DNA of 6,832 nucleotides, taken from Ilumatobacteraceae bacterium (GTDB taxonomy: Bacteria > Actinomycetota > Acidimicrobiia > Acidimicrobiales > Ilumatobacteraceae). The position numbers and the translations under genes are program-made. Shown piece after piece: positions 1 through 5,169 of this stretch (its first letter is position 1; each line of letters begins with the position of its first letter). The notes beneath the pieces are model-generated. The model did no database searches. It was not told the origin of the DNA and was given only the letters and a program-made list of their open reading frames with translations. The stretch is from assembly GCA_025464045.1 (NCBI GenBank), contig JAODBQ010000074.1, positions 1 to 6,832 on the forward strand, read 5' to 3'.

Positions 1-250
1 CCGCCGCCTGGGCCCGGCGCAGGCGCTGGCGCATGCTGCGCACGAGCTCGGCGAACAGCGACTTCTTCGTCGGGAAGTACCAGTAGAACAAGCCCTTGGC
101 GACGCCGGCCGCGGCGCAGATGTCGGCGATGCGGGTGCGCGCGTACCCGTGGGCCGCGAACAGGTCCTCGGCCGCGCGCAGCAGCTGCTGCTTGCGCTCG
201 TTGCCCTGGTCGGTGTGGTGCCGATCGACGGGGTTCGCTGTGTCCACCAC
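1..250 (-). CDS. TetR/AcrR-family transcriptional regulator, N-terminal part (3' end outside window)
   Basis: Translating the minus strand from a GTG at 250-248 gives 83 residues before the window ends. Residues about 20-68 are a typical TetR DNA-binding domain: a first helix (KQQLLRAAEDLFAAHGY, 20-36), then TRIADICAAAGVAKGLFYWYFPTKKSLF (39-66) containing the helix-turn-helix and the family's hallmark G-V-x-K-G-x-x-Y-x-Y-F stretch. The ligand-binding C-terminal half lies beyond the left edge, so the inducer cannot be guessed. A second in-frame GTG at 247-245 is an alternative start. No Shine-Dalgarno precedes either. I prefer 250 because a -10-like hexamer ends 7 bases upstream, which would make it leaderless. 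The gene is divergent from the ferredoxin gene at 320, with a perfect palindrome between them, the usual arrangement for a repressor controlling itself and its neighbour. The family call is secure; the target is inferred. Confidence 0.93.
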   Translation of the reverse strand, partial: MVDTANPVDRHHTDQGNERKQQLLRAAEDLFAAHGYARTRIADICAAAGVAKGLFYWYFPTKKSLFAELVRSMRQRLRRAQAA

Positions 251-256
251 CCGGCT

Positions 257-285
257 AGTCCAGCAGTCCTTGACCCGCGGGTCAA
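257..285 (-). promoter_or_regulatory. Probable tetR promoter with its -35 inside the operator palindrome
   Basis: On the minus strand, TTGACC (285-280) matches a sigma-70-type -35. A 17-base spacer follows, then TGGACT (262-257), a weak -10 with T at positions 1 and 6. Six bases later comes the GTG at 250, placing +1 at or next to the start codon. The -35 lies within the 16-bp palindrome, so a bound repressor would block its own promoter. The -35 and spacing are good; the -10 lacks the usual A at position 2. Confidence 0.5.
270..285. promoter_or_regulatory. Perfect 16-bp palindrome, probable TetR operator
   Basis: TTGACCCGCGGGTCAA equals its own reverse complement over all 16 bases. It sits in the 69-base gap between the divergent tetR and ferredoxin starts. 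Length, symmetry and position are typical of operators for TetR dimers. It covers the predicted tetR -35 and lies about 35-50 bases upstream of the predicted ferredoxin start, so one site could control both genes. That the adjacent TetR binds it is inference from position. Confidence 0.65.
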
Positions 286-306
286 TCCGCACCCCGATCG
301 CGCGCG

Positions 307-312
307 TACACT
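307..312 (+). promoter_or_regulatory. -10 element for the ferredoxin gene (leaderless)
   Basis: TACACT matches the TANNNT consensus and ends 7 bases before the ATG at 320. This predicts a transcript beginning at or beside the start codon, in line with the absence of any Shine-Dalgarno. No good -35 is visible 16-18 bases upstream (about 283-290), although the palindrome ends there. Confidence 0.5.
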
Positions 313-319
313 TCGCGCG

Positions 320-631
320 ATGGGGGCGAGCCGTGTCGAACGGATCGAGCAGCGCCAACGCAACCCGAAGTGGCCGAACGCGCCGGTGCGCATCGAGATG
401 TCGGAGTGCATCAACTGCGATGCCTGCTTGCGACACTGCCCGCCGCAGTTCGGGGCGATCTTCAACCACGGGGCGGACGTGATCATCCTCCCCGAGCTGT
501 GCAGCGGTTGCGACAAGTGCCTCCCTGCCTGTCCGGTGAACTGCATCTACCCGTTCCCCGAGTGGCAGGGCGTGCCGGTGCCGCTCGATTGGTGGGAGGA
601 ACCGCTCTCACCTGACGACCCGTACGTCTGA
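320..631 (+). CDS. Ferredoxin-type protein with two [4Fe-4S] cluster motifs
   Basis: This is a small cytoplasmic electron carrier of 103 residues. Two C-x2-C-x2-C-x3-C-P motifs are intact: Cys30, 33, 36, 40 followed by Pro41, and Cys61, 64, 67, 71 followed by Pro72. An extra cysteine is present at 75. Two such motifs are the signature of bacterial 2[4Fe-4S] ferredoxins, in which the fourth cysteine of each motif ligates the other cluster. The family core is about 55-60 residues. Here there is a basic N-terminal extension of about 25 residues and an aromatic, acidic tail (residues 79-103, including DWWEEP). The frame is open back to 149, but that upstream part overlaps tetR antisense and the operator. 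ATG 320 is chosen because of the -10 seven bases before it. Its position opposite tetR suggests repression by that regulator. The redox partner is unknown, since no oxidoreductase lies in the window. Confidence 0.88.
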   Translation: MGASRVERIEQRQRNPKWPNAPVRIEMSECINCDACLRHCPPQFGAIFNHGADVIILPELCSGCDKCLPACPVNCIYPFPEWQGVPVPLDWWEEPLSPDDPYV

Positions 632-662
632 GATCGCGTGAGAGACCGAGGACGTTGCGTGT

Positions 663-668
663 GATACT
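663..668 (+). promoter_or_regulatory. -10-like element before the alpha/beta hydrolase gene
   Basis: GATACT agrees with TATAAT at four of six positions and ends 6 bases before the ATG at 675. No Shine-Dalgarno lies upstream of this gene. The spacing repeats that seen at the ferredoxin and gatC starts. No convincing -35 is seen, so readthrough from the ferredoxin gene is also possible. Confidence 0.4.
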
Positions 669-674
669 GCGGTC

Positions 675-1436
675 ATGAGTCATCCGATCCTGGAAGGTGC
701 GGAGCCGTGGAGCCATGACGGCGAGGGTCCGCACGGCGCGCTGGTCATCCACGGGTTCACCGGCAACCCATCGTCGATGCGCGGGCTGGCCGAGGCCCTG
801 GGAGCTGCCGGCTTCCACGTCGAGATGCCGCGGCTGCCCGGCCACGGGACACACCTCGACGACATGCTCACGACCACCTGGGACGACTGGCGTGGCGAGG
901 CCGAGGCCGCGTACCAGCGGCTCGCGGCACGGTCGGAGAAGATCGTCATCGCCGGGCTGAGCATGGGCGGCGCGCTCACCCTGCGCCTCGGCGCCGACCA
1001 TCCCGAGACCGCTGGGCTGATCTGCATCAACGCCGCGACGACGCCGCTCGGTGACGCGGCGATGGTTGCGATGCTGCAGGAGTTCGTCGACGGCGGCACC
1101 GAGGTGATGCCGGGCATCGGCAGCGACATCGCCGATCCGGACGTCACCGAGAGCGCCTACGCCGGTGCGCCGGTGCGCCCGCTGATGTCGTTGATCGAGG
1201 CGCTCGGTCCGCTCAGCCAGGCCTACGCGACGATGCACGTGCCGCTGCTGATCCTCGCCTCGCCGCAGGACCACGTCGTGCCCCCCGAGCAGCAGGACTA
1301 CCTGGCCGAGCACTACGCCGGGCCGGTCGAGCGGATCACCCTCGAGCGCAGCTACCACGTCGCCACCCAGGACTACGACAAGCAGCTGATCTTCGATGCC
1401 AGCGTCGACTTCGCGAAGAAGGTCACCGCCGGTTGA
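675..1436 (+). CDS. Alpha/beta-fold hydrolase (carboxylesterase / monoacylglycerol lipase-like)
   Basis: The 253-residue protein is of usual length for small bacterial serine esterases. Visible elements in order: HGFTG (26-30), the oxyanion-hole HG motif; RLPGHG (53-58); the nucleophile elbow GLSMGG (94-99) with Ser96; a variable cap region of about 125-185; the acid Asp199 in ASPQDHVVP; and the base His228 in SYHVAT. The full Ser-Asp-His triad is present, so it should be active, probably on carboxylic esters such as monoacylglycerols or short acyl esters. The sequence is of the Est30-type carboxylesterase kind, but substrate cannot be read from it. There is no signal peptide, so it is probably cytoplasmic. 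Its TGA shares a base with the lgt ATG, which implies co-transcription and coupled translation. It starts 43 bases after the ferredoxin gene, probably from its own promoter. Confidence 0.88.
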   Translation: MSHPILEGAEPWSHDGEGPHGALVIHGFTGNPSSMRGLAEALGAAGFHVEMPRLPGHGTHLDDMLTTTWDDWRGEAEAAYQRLAARSEKIVIAGLSMGGALTLRLGADHPETAGLICINAATTPLGDAAMVAMLQEFVDGGTEVMPGIGSDIADPDVTESAYAGAPVRPLMSLIEALGPLSQAYATMHVPLLILASPQDHVVPPEQQDYLAEHYAGPVERITLERSYHVATQDYDKQLIFDASVDFAKKVTAG

Positions 1437-2287
1437 TGTTCGCATCGATCCCGAGCCCGTCCAGCGGCTCGATCAACATCGGGCCGCTGGCGATCCACGC
1501 CTATGGCCTGATGATCGCGCTCGGCGTGATCGCCGCCGTCTGGCTGTGCGGGCGCCGGCTCGAGTCGGCGGGCACGGGGACGCGCGAGGACATCAACTCC
1601 ATCGCGGTGTGGGCGGTGCTCGCAGGTGTCATCGGCTCAAGGCTGTACTGGGCGGTCACCGACAAATCCGATCCGTGGCGGCACCCGGCGAAGATCCTGC
1701 GGATCTGGGAAGGTGGGCTGGGCATCCCCGGCGGGCTGATCGGTGGCGTCGGTGTCGGCCTGTACCTGGCCAAGCGGCGCCACGTCTCCCGGCTCGCGCT
1801 CGCCACCGCAGCTGCGCCGGCGATCCCCTTGGCCCAGGCGATCGGTCGCTGGGGCAACTACTGGAACCAGGAGCTGTTCGGCCGCCCGACCACGCTGCCA
1901 TGGGCGCTGCGCATCGACGACGAGCACCTCACCCAGAACGGCGTGACCTACCCGCACGGCACGACGTTCCACCCGACGTTCCTGTACGAGTCGCTGTGGA
2001 ACGTCGCGCTGGTCGGCGTGCTGCTGCTGATCGAGCGCAAGCTCAGGCTGCGACCGGGGCGGCTGATGGTCGTGTACGTCCTCGGCTACTTCTCCGGCCG
2101 GTTCTGGATCGAGGGCCTGCGCATCGACAACGCGGATTCCGGCGGCGGGTTGCGGCTCAACCAATGGGTGTCGCTCGTCGTCGTCGCCGGATCGATCACC
2201 TTCCTCGTCGTCGACTGGTGGCGGCACCGACACGATCCCGAGTCGATCGAGCCCGCCGACGAGGAGTACGTTCCCGCGGATGAGTGA
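1436..2287 (+). CDS. lgt: Prolipoprotein diacylglyceryl transferase
   Basis: Lgt moves a diacylglyceryl group from phosphatidylglycerol to the lipobox cysteine of prelipoproteins in the cytoplasmic membrane. The 283-residue protein has several hydrophobic segments (about 15-38, 54-72, 95-111, 122-136, 188-200, 208-222, 245-260). Family landmarks: HAYGLM (21-26), whose Tyr23 matches E. coli Tyr26; GRWGNYWNQELFG (137-149), whose Arg138, Asn141, Glu146 and Gly149 match Arg143, Asn146, Glu151 and Gly154; FHPTFLYES (178-186); and GRFWIEGLR (221-229), whose Arg222 and Glu226 match Arg239 and Glu243. Pro98 occupies the place of E. coli His103. ATG 1436 overlaps the upstream stop by one base; TTG 1433 is an alternative. 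AAGAAGG at 1416-1422 is a Shine-Dalgarno-like sequence, but it lies 13 bases from the ATG. The gene ends inside the crotonase gene (8-base overlap). Confidence 0.96.
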   Translation: MFASIPSPSSGSINIGPLAIHAYGLMIALGVIAAVWLCGRRLESAGTGTREDINSIAVWAVLAGVIGSRLYWAVTDKSDPWRHPAKILRIWEGGLGIPGGLIGGVGVGLYLAKRRHVSRLALATAAAPAIPLAQAIGRWGNYWNQELFGRPTTLPWALRIDDEHLTQNGVTYPHGTTFHPTFLYESLWNVALVGVLLLIERKLRLRPGRLMVVYVLGYFSGRFWIEGLRIDNADSGGGLRLNQWVSLVVVAGSITFLVVDWWRHRHDPESIEPADEEYVPADE

Positions 2288-3083
2288 CGACGTCGTCCTG
2301 ATCGAACGCAAAGACCCCGGGATCGCGATCCTCACGCTGAACCGGCCGGACCGGCTCAACGCGTGGAACGGCGAGCTCGCCGCCCGGTACTTCACGCTCC
2401 TCGACGAGTGCGAGGCCGACTCGAACGTGAAGGTGATCGTGGTCACCGGAGCCGGCCGTGGCTACTGCGCCGGCGCGGACATGGACACGTTGCAGGGCAT
2501 CGGCGCATCCGCCGGTTCGGGCGGCGGGGAGAACGCGGCCGGGAGCCGGCCGGTGTACGAGACGGCGCAGCTGTCGAAGCCGATCATCGCCGCGATCAAC
2601 GGCGCCTGCGCCGGCATCGGGCTCGTGCAGGCGTTGATGTGCGATCTGCGCTTCGCCGCCTCCGGGATCAAGTTCACGACAGCGTTCTCGCGGCGTGGGC
2701 TGATCGCCGAGTACGGGATGTCGTGGGTCCTGCCGCGGCTCGTCGGCACGGCCAACGCACTCGACCTGCTGATGTCGGGGCGGGTCATCCTCGCCGAGGA
2801 GGCCAAGCAGATGGGCATGGTCAACGACGTCCTCCCGGCCGACCAGCTGATGAACCACACGCTGGACTACGCCGCCGACATCGCGACCAACGCGTCGCCG
2901 ACGTCGATGGCGGTGATCAAGCGCCAGGTCTACGCCGACGCCCACCGCACGCTGCCCGAAGCCAGCGACGCTGCGGTCGAGCTGATGAAGGCCTCGCTGA
3001 AGCGTCCCGACTTCAAGGAAGGCGTCGCCAGCTACCTGGCCAAGCGCCCGCCCGCCTTCCAGCCGATCAACCCCGACGCCTGA
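2280..3083 (+). CDS. Crotonase-superfamily enoyl-CoA hydratase/isomerase
   Basis: The 267-residue length is typical for the family. Crotonase landmarks: LNRPDRLNAW (20-29); the CoA and oxyanion-hole segment GRGYCAGADM (59-68); the second oxyanion segment INGACAGIGLVQALMCDLRFA (106-126); FSRRGLIAEYGMSWVLPRLVG (136-156); and a C-terminal helix ending YLAKRPPAF (252-260). Aligned by eye with rat mitochondrial hydratase, the two catalytic glutamates are absent: the Glu144 position is Val116 and the Glu164 position is Phe136. An acid is present nearby, Glu144 in LIAEYG, a place where isomerase-type members often carry their catalytic glutamate. Delta3-delta2-enoyl-CoA isomerase, or another crotonase reaction, is therefore likelier than classical hydration. 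A Gly/Ser-rich loop (73-90) follows the oxyanion motif. GGAG at 2263-2266 may serve as ribosome binding site, 13 bases from ATG 2280. The start lies inside lgt, so translation is probably coupled. Confidence 0.87.
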   Translation: MSDDVVLIERKDPGIAILTLNRPDRLNAWNGELAARYFTLLDECEADSNVKVIVVTGAGRGYCAGADMDTLQGIGASAGSGGGENAAGSRPVYETAQLSKPIIAAINGACAGIGLVQALMCDLRFAASGIKFTTAFSRRGLIAEYGMSWVLPRLVGTANALDLLMSGRVILAEEAKQMGMVNDVLPADQLMNHTLDYAADIATNASPTSMAVIKRQVYADAHRTLPEASDAAVELMKASLKRPDFKEGVASYLAKRPPAFQPINPDA

Positions 3084-3132
3084 CCCCGGTCCCCGGCCAC
3101 CAGGCTGTTCTCCGGCCCGCCCGCCCGGCCGC

Positions 3133-3198
3133 CCGGCCCGCACCATCGCTCCGGCCGGCCGCGGCCTCTTGCCGCCTCCGGCCGGCCCGCACCATCGC
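3133..3198. repeat. Pair of perfect 17-bp direct repeats
   Basis: CCGGCCCGCACCATCGC occurs at 3133-3149 and again at 3182-3198, 49 bases apart. A shorter 12-bp repeat, CTCCGGCCGGCC, is at 3149-3160 and 3176-3187. The repeats bracket a hairpin and partly overlap it. The CACCATCGC part is not simple GC run sequence, so the match is unlikely to be only base composition. Local duplication of a terminator-like segment is one explanation. Confidence 0.7.
3151..3185 (+). terminator. GC-rich hairpin, candidate terminator of the hydrolase-lgt-crotonase operon
   Basis: CCGGCCGG (3151-3158) pairs with CCGGCCGG (3178-3185), and GCGGC (3161-3165) with GCCGC (3171-3175). A 2x2 internal loop lies between the two stems, and the terminal loop is CTCTT. 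It begins 67 bases after the crotonase stop. There is no T-run after it, as is common for terminators in high-GC actinobacteria. The outer arms are self-complementary, so other pairings are possible. Confidence 0.45.
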
Positions 3199-3233
3199 AG
3201 TCGCCGTGTGCGGTCGCCGTGGTGAGGCCCGGA

Positions 3234-3273
3234 TGGGCGCGGTTCGTGCCAGTTCTGGCGCACCGCGCGCCCA
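3234..3273. repeat. Hairpin element copy 1 (TGGGCGCG family)
   Basis: Two 18-base arms (3234-3251 and 3256-3273) flank a GTTC loop. The outer 8 pairs TGGGCGCG/CGCGCCCA are perfect. A 4x4 internal loop follows, then a 6-pair inner stem GTGCCA/TGGCGC with one G-T wobble. Bases 3234-3249 recur exactly at 3296-3311. It is a REP-like or terminator-like element; its function is unknown. Confidence 0.75.
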
Positions 3274-3294
3274 CCTGGCCGGTTGCCGGTCCGG

Positions 3295-3336
3295 GTGGGC
3301 GCGGTTCGTGCGAGATGTCGCAGGTTGCGCGCCCAC
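3295..3336. repeat. Hairpin element copy 2 (TGGGCGCG family)
   Basis: Two 19-base arms (3295-3313 and 3318-3336) flank a GATG loop. The outer 9 pairs GTGGGCGCG/CGCGCCCAC are perfect. A 5x5 internal loop follows, then the inner stem TGCGA/TCGCA. Its centre is exactly 62 bases from that of copy 1. The inner stem sequence differs from copy 1 but still pairs. It ends 39 bases before the gatC -10, so it should not be part of a leaderless gatC transcript. Confidence 0.75.
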
Positions 3337-3375
3337 TCGTGGTGAAACGGGCTGGGGGGAGCGCGCGGGGGCCCG

Positions 3376-3381
3376 TATCCT
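3376..3381 (+). promoter_or_regulatory. -10 element of the gatCAB operon (leaderless)
   Basis: TATCCT fits TANNNT and ends 7 bases before the GTG at 3389, predicting transcription from the start codon or a base or two before it. No Shine-Dalgarno is present between them. No clear -35 is seen at 16-18 bases. Confidence 0.6.
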
Positions 3382-3388
3382 CAACCCC

Positions 3389-3691
3389 GTGTCCGACCGC
3401 ATCACCGCTGCTGACGTTGCCAAGGTGGCTCGCCTCGCCCGACTCGACCTGACCGACGAGGAGCTGCAGCGGACCACCGTGCAGCTCGCCGGGATGCTCG
3501 AGCACTTCGCCGACATCGACGCCCTCGACCTGACCGACGTGGCGCCGATGACCCAGCCGTATCCGCTGGTCAACGTGTTCCGGCCCGATGTGGTCAAGCC
3601 CGGGCTGGACCGAGACGAGGTGCTCGCGGCCGCCCCGGCCGCCGAAGACGGACGCTTCCGGGTGCCCCCGGTCGTCGGACTGGCCGAATGA
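3389..3691 (+). CDS. gatC: Asp/Glu-tRNA amidotransferase subunit C
   Basis: GatC is the small subunit that wraps around and stabilises GatA and GatB in the tRNA-dependent amidotransferase. The 100-residue protein matches the family's usual length of about 95-100. Recognisable parts are the N-terminal helix region ITAADVAKVARLARLDLTDEE (6-26), the segment LAGMLEHFADIDALDLTDVAPM (33-54), and the C-terminal RPDVVKPGLDRDEVLAAAPAAEDGRFRVPPVV (65-96), whose ending on an F-x-VP motif is characteristic. The frame is open far upstream, but that part is antisense or out-of-frame crotonase sequence and the structured gap. GTG 3389 is chosen because the family N-terminus begins there and a -10 lies seven bases upstream. 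It is the first gene of gatCAB, and its stop overlaps the gatA start by ATGA. Confidence 0.95.
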   Translation: MSDRITAADVAKVARLARLDLTDEELQRTTVQLAGMLEHFADIDALDLTDVAPMTQPYPLVNVFRPDVVKPGLDRDEVLAAAPAAEDGRFRVPPVVGLAE

Positions 3692-5169
3692 TGGCCGACG
3701 ACCCGATCCCCACCAACGACGCCGACCCCGCCGGGACGACGACGGCGTTCGACGTGGCTGCGGCCGTGCGCGCCGGGACCGTCACCGCGGCGTCGCTCGT
3801 CGAGCGCGACCTCGCCGCGATCGCCGCCCGCGAGCCGGAGCTTCATGCGTTCAACCTGGTCCTCGCCGATCGGGCGCGCGCCGAAGCCGCGGCCGTCGAT
3901 GCGCTCGTTGCGGCCGGCAACGATCCCGGGCCACTCGCCGGCGTGACGGTCGCGTTGAAGGACAACATGTGCACGCACGGTGTGCTCACCACGTGCTCGT
4001 CGAAGATCCTCGAGGGCTGGAAGCCACCGTACGACGCCACCGTCGTCACCCGGCTGCGTGCCGCGGGCGCGGTCGTCATCGGCAAGACCAACCTCGATGA
4101 GTTCGCGATGGGTTCGAGCACGGAGAACTCCGCGTTCGGGCCGACCCGCAACCCGCACGATCCGTCCCGAGTGCCGGGCGGCTCCAGTGGCGGCAGCGCG
4201 GCGGCGGTCGCCGCCGGCTTCTCCCGCGTCAGCCTCGGCAGCGACACGGGCGGCTCGATCCGCCAGCCCGCGGCGTTGTGCGGCGTGGTGGGCGTCAAGC
4301 CGACCTACGGCTACGTCAGCCGCTACGGATTGGTGGCGTTCGCCAGCAGCCTCGACCAGATCGGGCCGTTCACGACCACCGTCGCCGACGCGGCGCTGCT
4401 GCTCGACGTGATCGGCGGGCACGACCCGATGGACTCGACGTCGATCCCGCAAGCGCAGCCGTCGTTGCTGCGCGCGATCGAACAGGACGTGGAGGGCCTG
4501 CGCGTCGGGCGGATCACCGACCTGCCAGCCGGTGCCGACGACGACGTCGTCGAGCGTCTGGAGCTCGCCTTCGACGCGCTGCGCGATGCCGGGGCGAAGA
4601 TCGTCGACGTCCGGGTGCCGGCGTTCTCGTTCGGGCTCACCGCCTACTACCTGATCGCCCCGGCCGAGGCGAGCAGCAACCTGGCCCGCTACGACGGCGT
4701 GCGCTACGGGCTGCGCATCGAGTCGCCGGACACCAACGCGATGTACTCGGCCACGCGCGAGGCGGGCTTCGGCGAGGAGGTCAAGCGGCGGATCATGCTC
4801 GGCACCTACGCACTCAGCGCCGGCTACTACGACGCCTACTACGGCAAGGCGCTGAAGGTCCGCCGGTTGATCGCCGACGACTTCGACCGCGCCTACCAGG
4901 ATGCCGACGTGCTGCTGACCCCGGCGTCGCCGAGCGTCGCCTTCCCGTTCGGGTCCAAGGGCGACAACCCCCTCGCGATGTACCTGTGCGACGTCTACAC
5001 GATCCCCACCAACCTCGCCGGCCATCCGGGCATGAGCGTGCCGTTCGGGACCGGTGCCGACGGGCTCCCGGTGGGCGCGCAGATCCTGGCCCCCGCGCTC
5101 GGTGAGCCACAGATGTTCCGCGCCGCGGCAGCGTTGGAACGAGCGATGACGAAGGAGCTTGCACGATGA
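3688..5169 (+). CDS. gatA: Asp/Glu-tRNA amidotransferase subunit A (glutaminase)
   Basis: GatA releases ammonia from glutamine (or asparagine) and passes it through a channel to GatB. The 493-residue protein is of normal length. The amidase-signature Ser-cisSer-Lys triad is intact: Lys91 in VALKDN, Ser166 in PGGSSGGSAAAVAAG, and the nucleophile Ser190 in SDTGGSIRQPA. All three sit exactly 12 residues later than Lys79, Ser154 and Ser178 of Staphylococcus aureus GatA, reflecting a slightly longer N-terminus. GKTNLDEFAMGSSTENSAFG (132-151) and VGVKPTYGYVSRYGLVAFASSLDQIGP (201-227) are typical of GatA rather than other amidases. ATG 3688 overlaps the gatC stop; the next codon is also ATG (3691) and could be the start. 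There is no strong Shine-Dalgarno, so translation probably depends on termination-reinitiation from gatC. Confidence 0.97.
   Translation: MMADDPIPTNDADPAGTTTAFDVAAAVRAGTVTAASLVERDLAAIAAREPELHAFNLVLADRARAEAAAVDALVAAGNDPGPLAGVTVALKDNMCTHGVLTTCSSKILEGWKPPYDATVVTRLRAAGAVVIGKTNLDEFAMGSSTENSAFGPTRNPHDPSRVPGGSSGGSAAAVAAGFSRVSLGSDTGGSIRQPAALCGVVGVKPTYGYVSRYGLVAFASSLDQIGPFTTTVADAALLLDVIGGHDPMDSTSIPQAQPSLLRAIEQDVEGLRVGRITDLPAGADDDVVERLELAFDALRDAGAKIVDVRVPAFSFGLTAYYLIAPAEASSNLARYDGVRYGLRIESPDTNAMYSATREAGFGEEVKRRIMLGTYALSAGYYDAYYGKALKVRRLIADDFDRAYQDADVLLTPASPSVAFPFGSKGDNPLAMYLCDVYTIPTNLAGHPGMSVPFGTGADGLPVGAQILAPALGEPQMFRAAAALERAMTKELAR
5151..5157 (+). promoter_or_regulatory. Shine-Dalgarno of gatB
   Basis: GAAGGAG lies within the end of gatA, 8 bases before the gatB ATG at 5166, which is close to ideal in sequence and spacing. 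It decides the gatB start and contrasts with the lack of such sequences before tetR, the ferredoxin gene, the hydrolase gene and gatC. Confidence 0.85.

Larger units (their letters stand above)
3084..3388. other. Structured non-coding gap between the lgt operon and gatCAB
   Basis: This 305-base gap holds no credible gene. It contains, in order, a C/G-rich tract after the crotonase stop, a pair of 17-bp direct repeats around a strong hairpin, a short 9-bp repeat (GTCGCCGTG at 3200-3208 and 3213-3221), two related hairpins 62 bases apart, and the gatC promoter. It probably combines the end of the upstream transcript with the gatC promoter. Entries for the parts follow. Confidence 0.8.

Noticed and set aside
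149..319. An N-terminal extension of the ferredoxin (frame open from 149)
   Set aside because: It would run antisense through tetR and across the operator. The family core and a promoter at the right distance support the ATG at 320.
483..1445. A 320-codon minus-strand frame opposite the hydrolase gene
   Set aside because: Arg/Gly/Val-rich composition with no recognisable domain; the plus-strand hydrolase has a complete catalytic triad and explains the region.
2196..3263. A 355-codon minus-strand frame opposite the crotonase gene
   Set aside because: It is a shadow of the crotonase coding strand, with biased composition and no motif.
3252..3272. A T-box-like string (TGG..ACCGCG) in hairpin copy 1, tempting because gatCAB serves tRNA aminoacylation
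   Set aside because: The spacing departs from the TGGNACCGCG consensus, copy 2 lacks it, no Stem I with a specifier loop is visible, and the predicted gatC start is downstream of the whole structure.
3234..3336. CRISPR-like reading of the two 16-bp repeats
   Set aside because: There are only two copies, the 'spacer' region contains the matching half of each hairpin, and no cas genes are present.
2363..3388. A long upstream in-frame extension of gatC (frame open from 2363)
   Set aside because: The extension is the +1/+2 frame of the crotonase gene followed by the hairpin gap. GatC proteins are about 100 residues, and a -10 element sits seven bases before GTG 3389.
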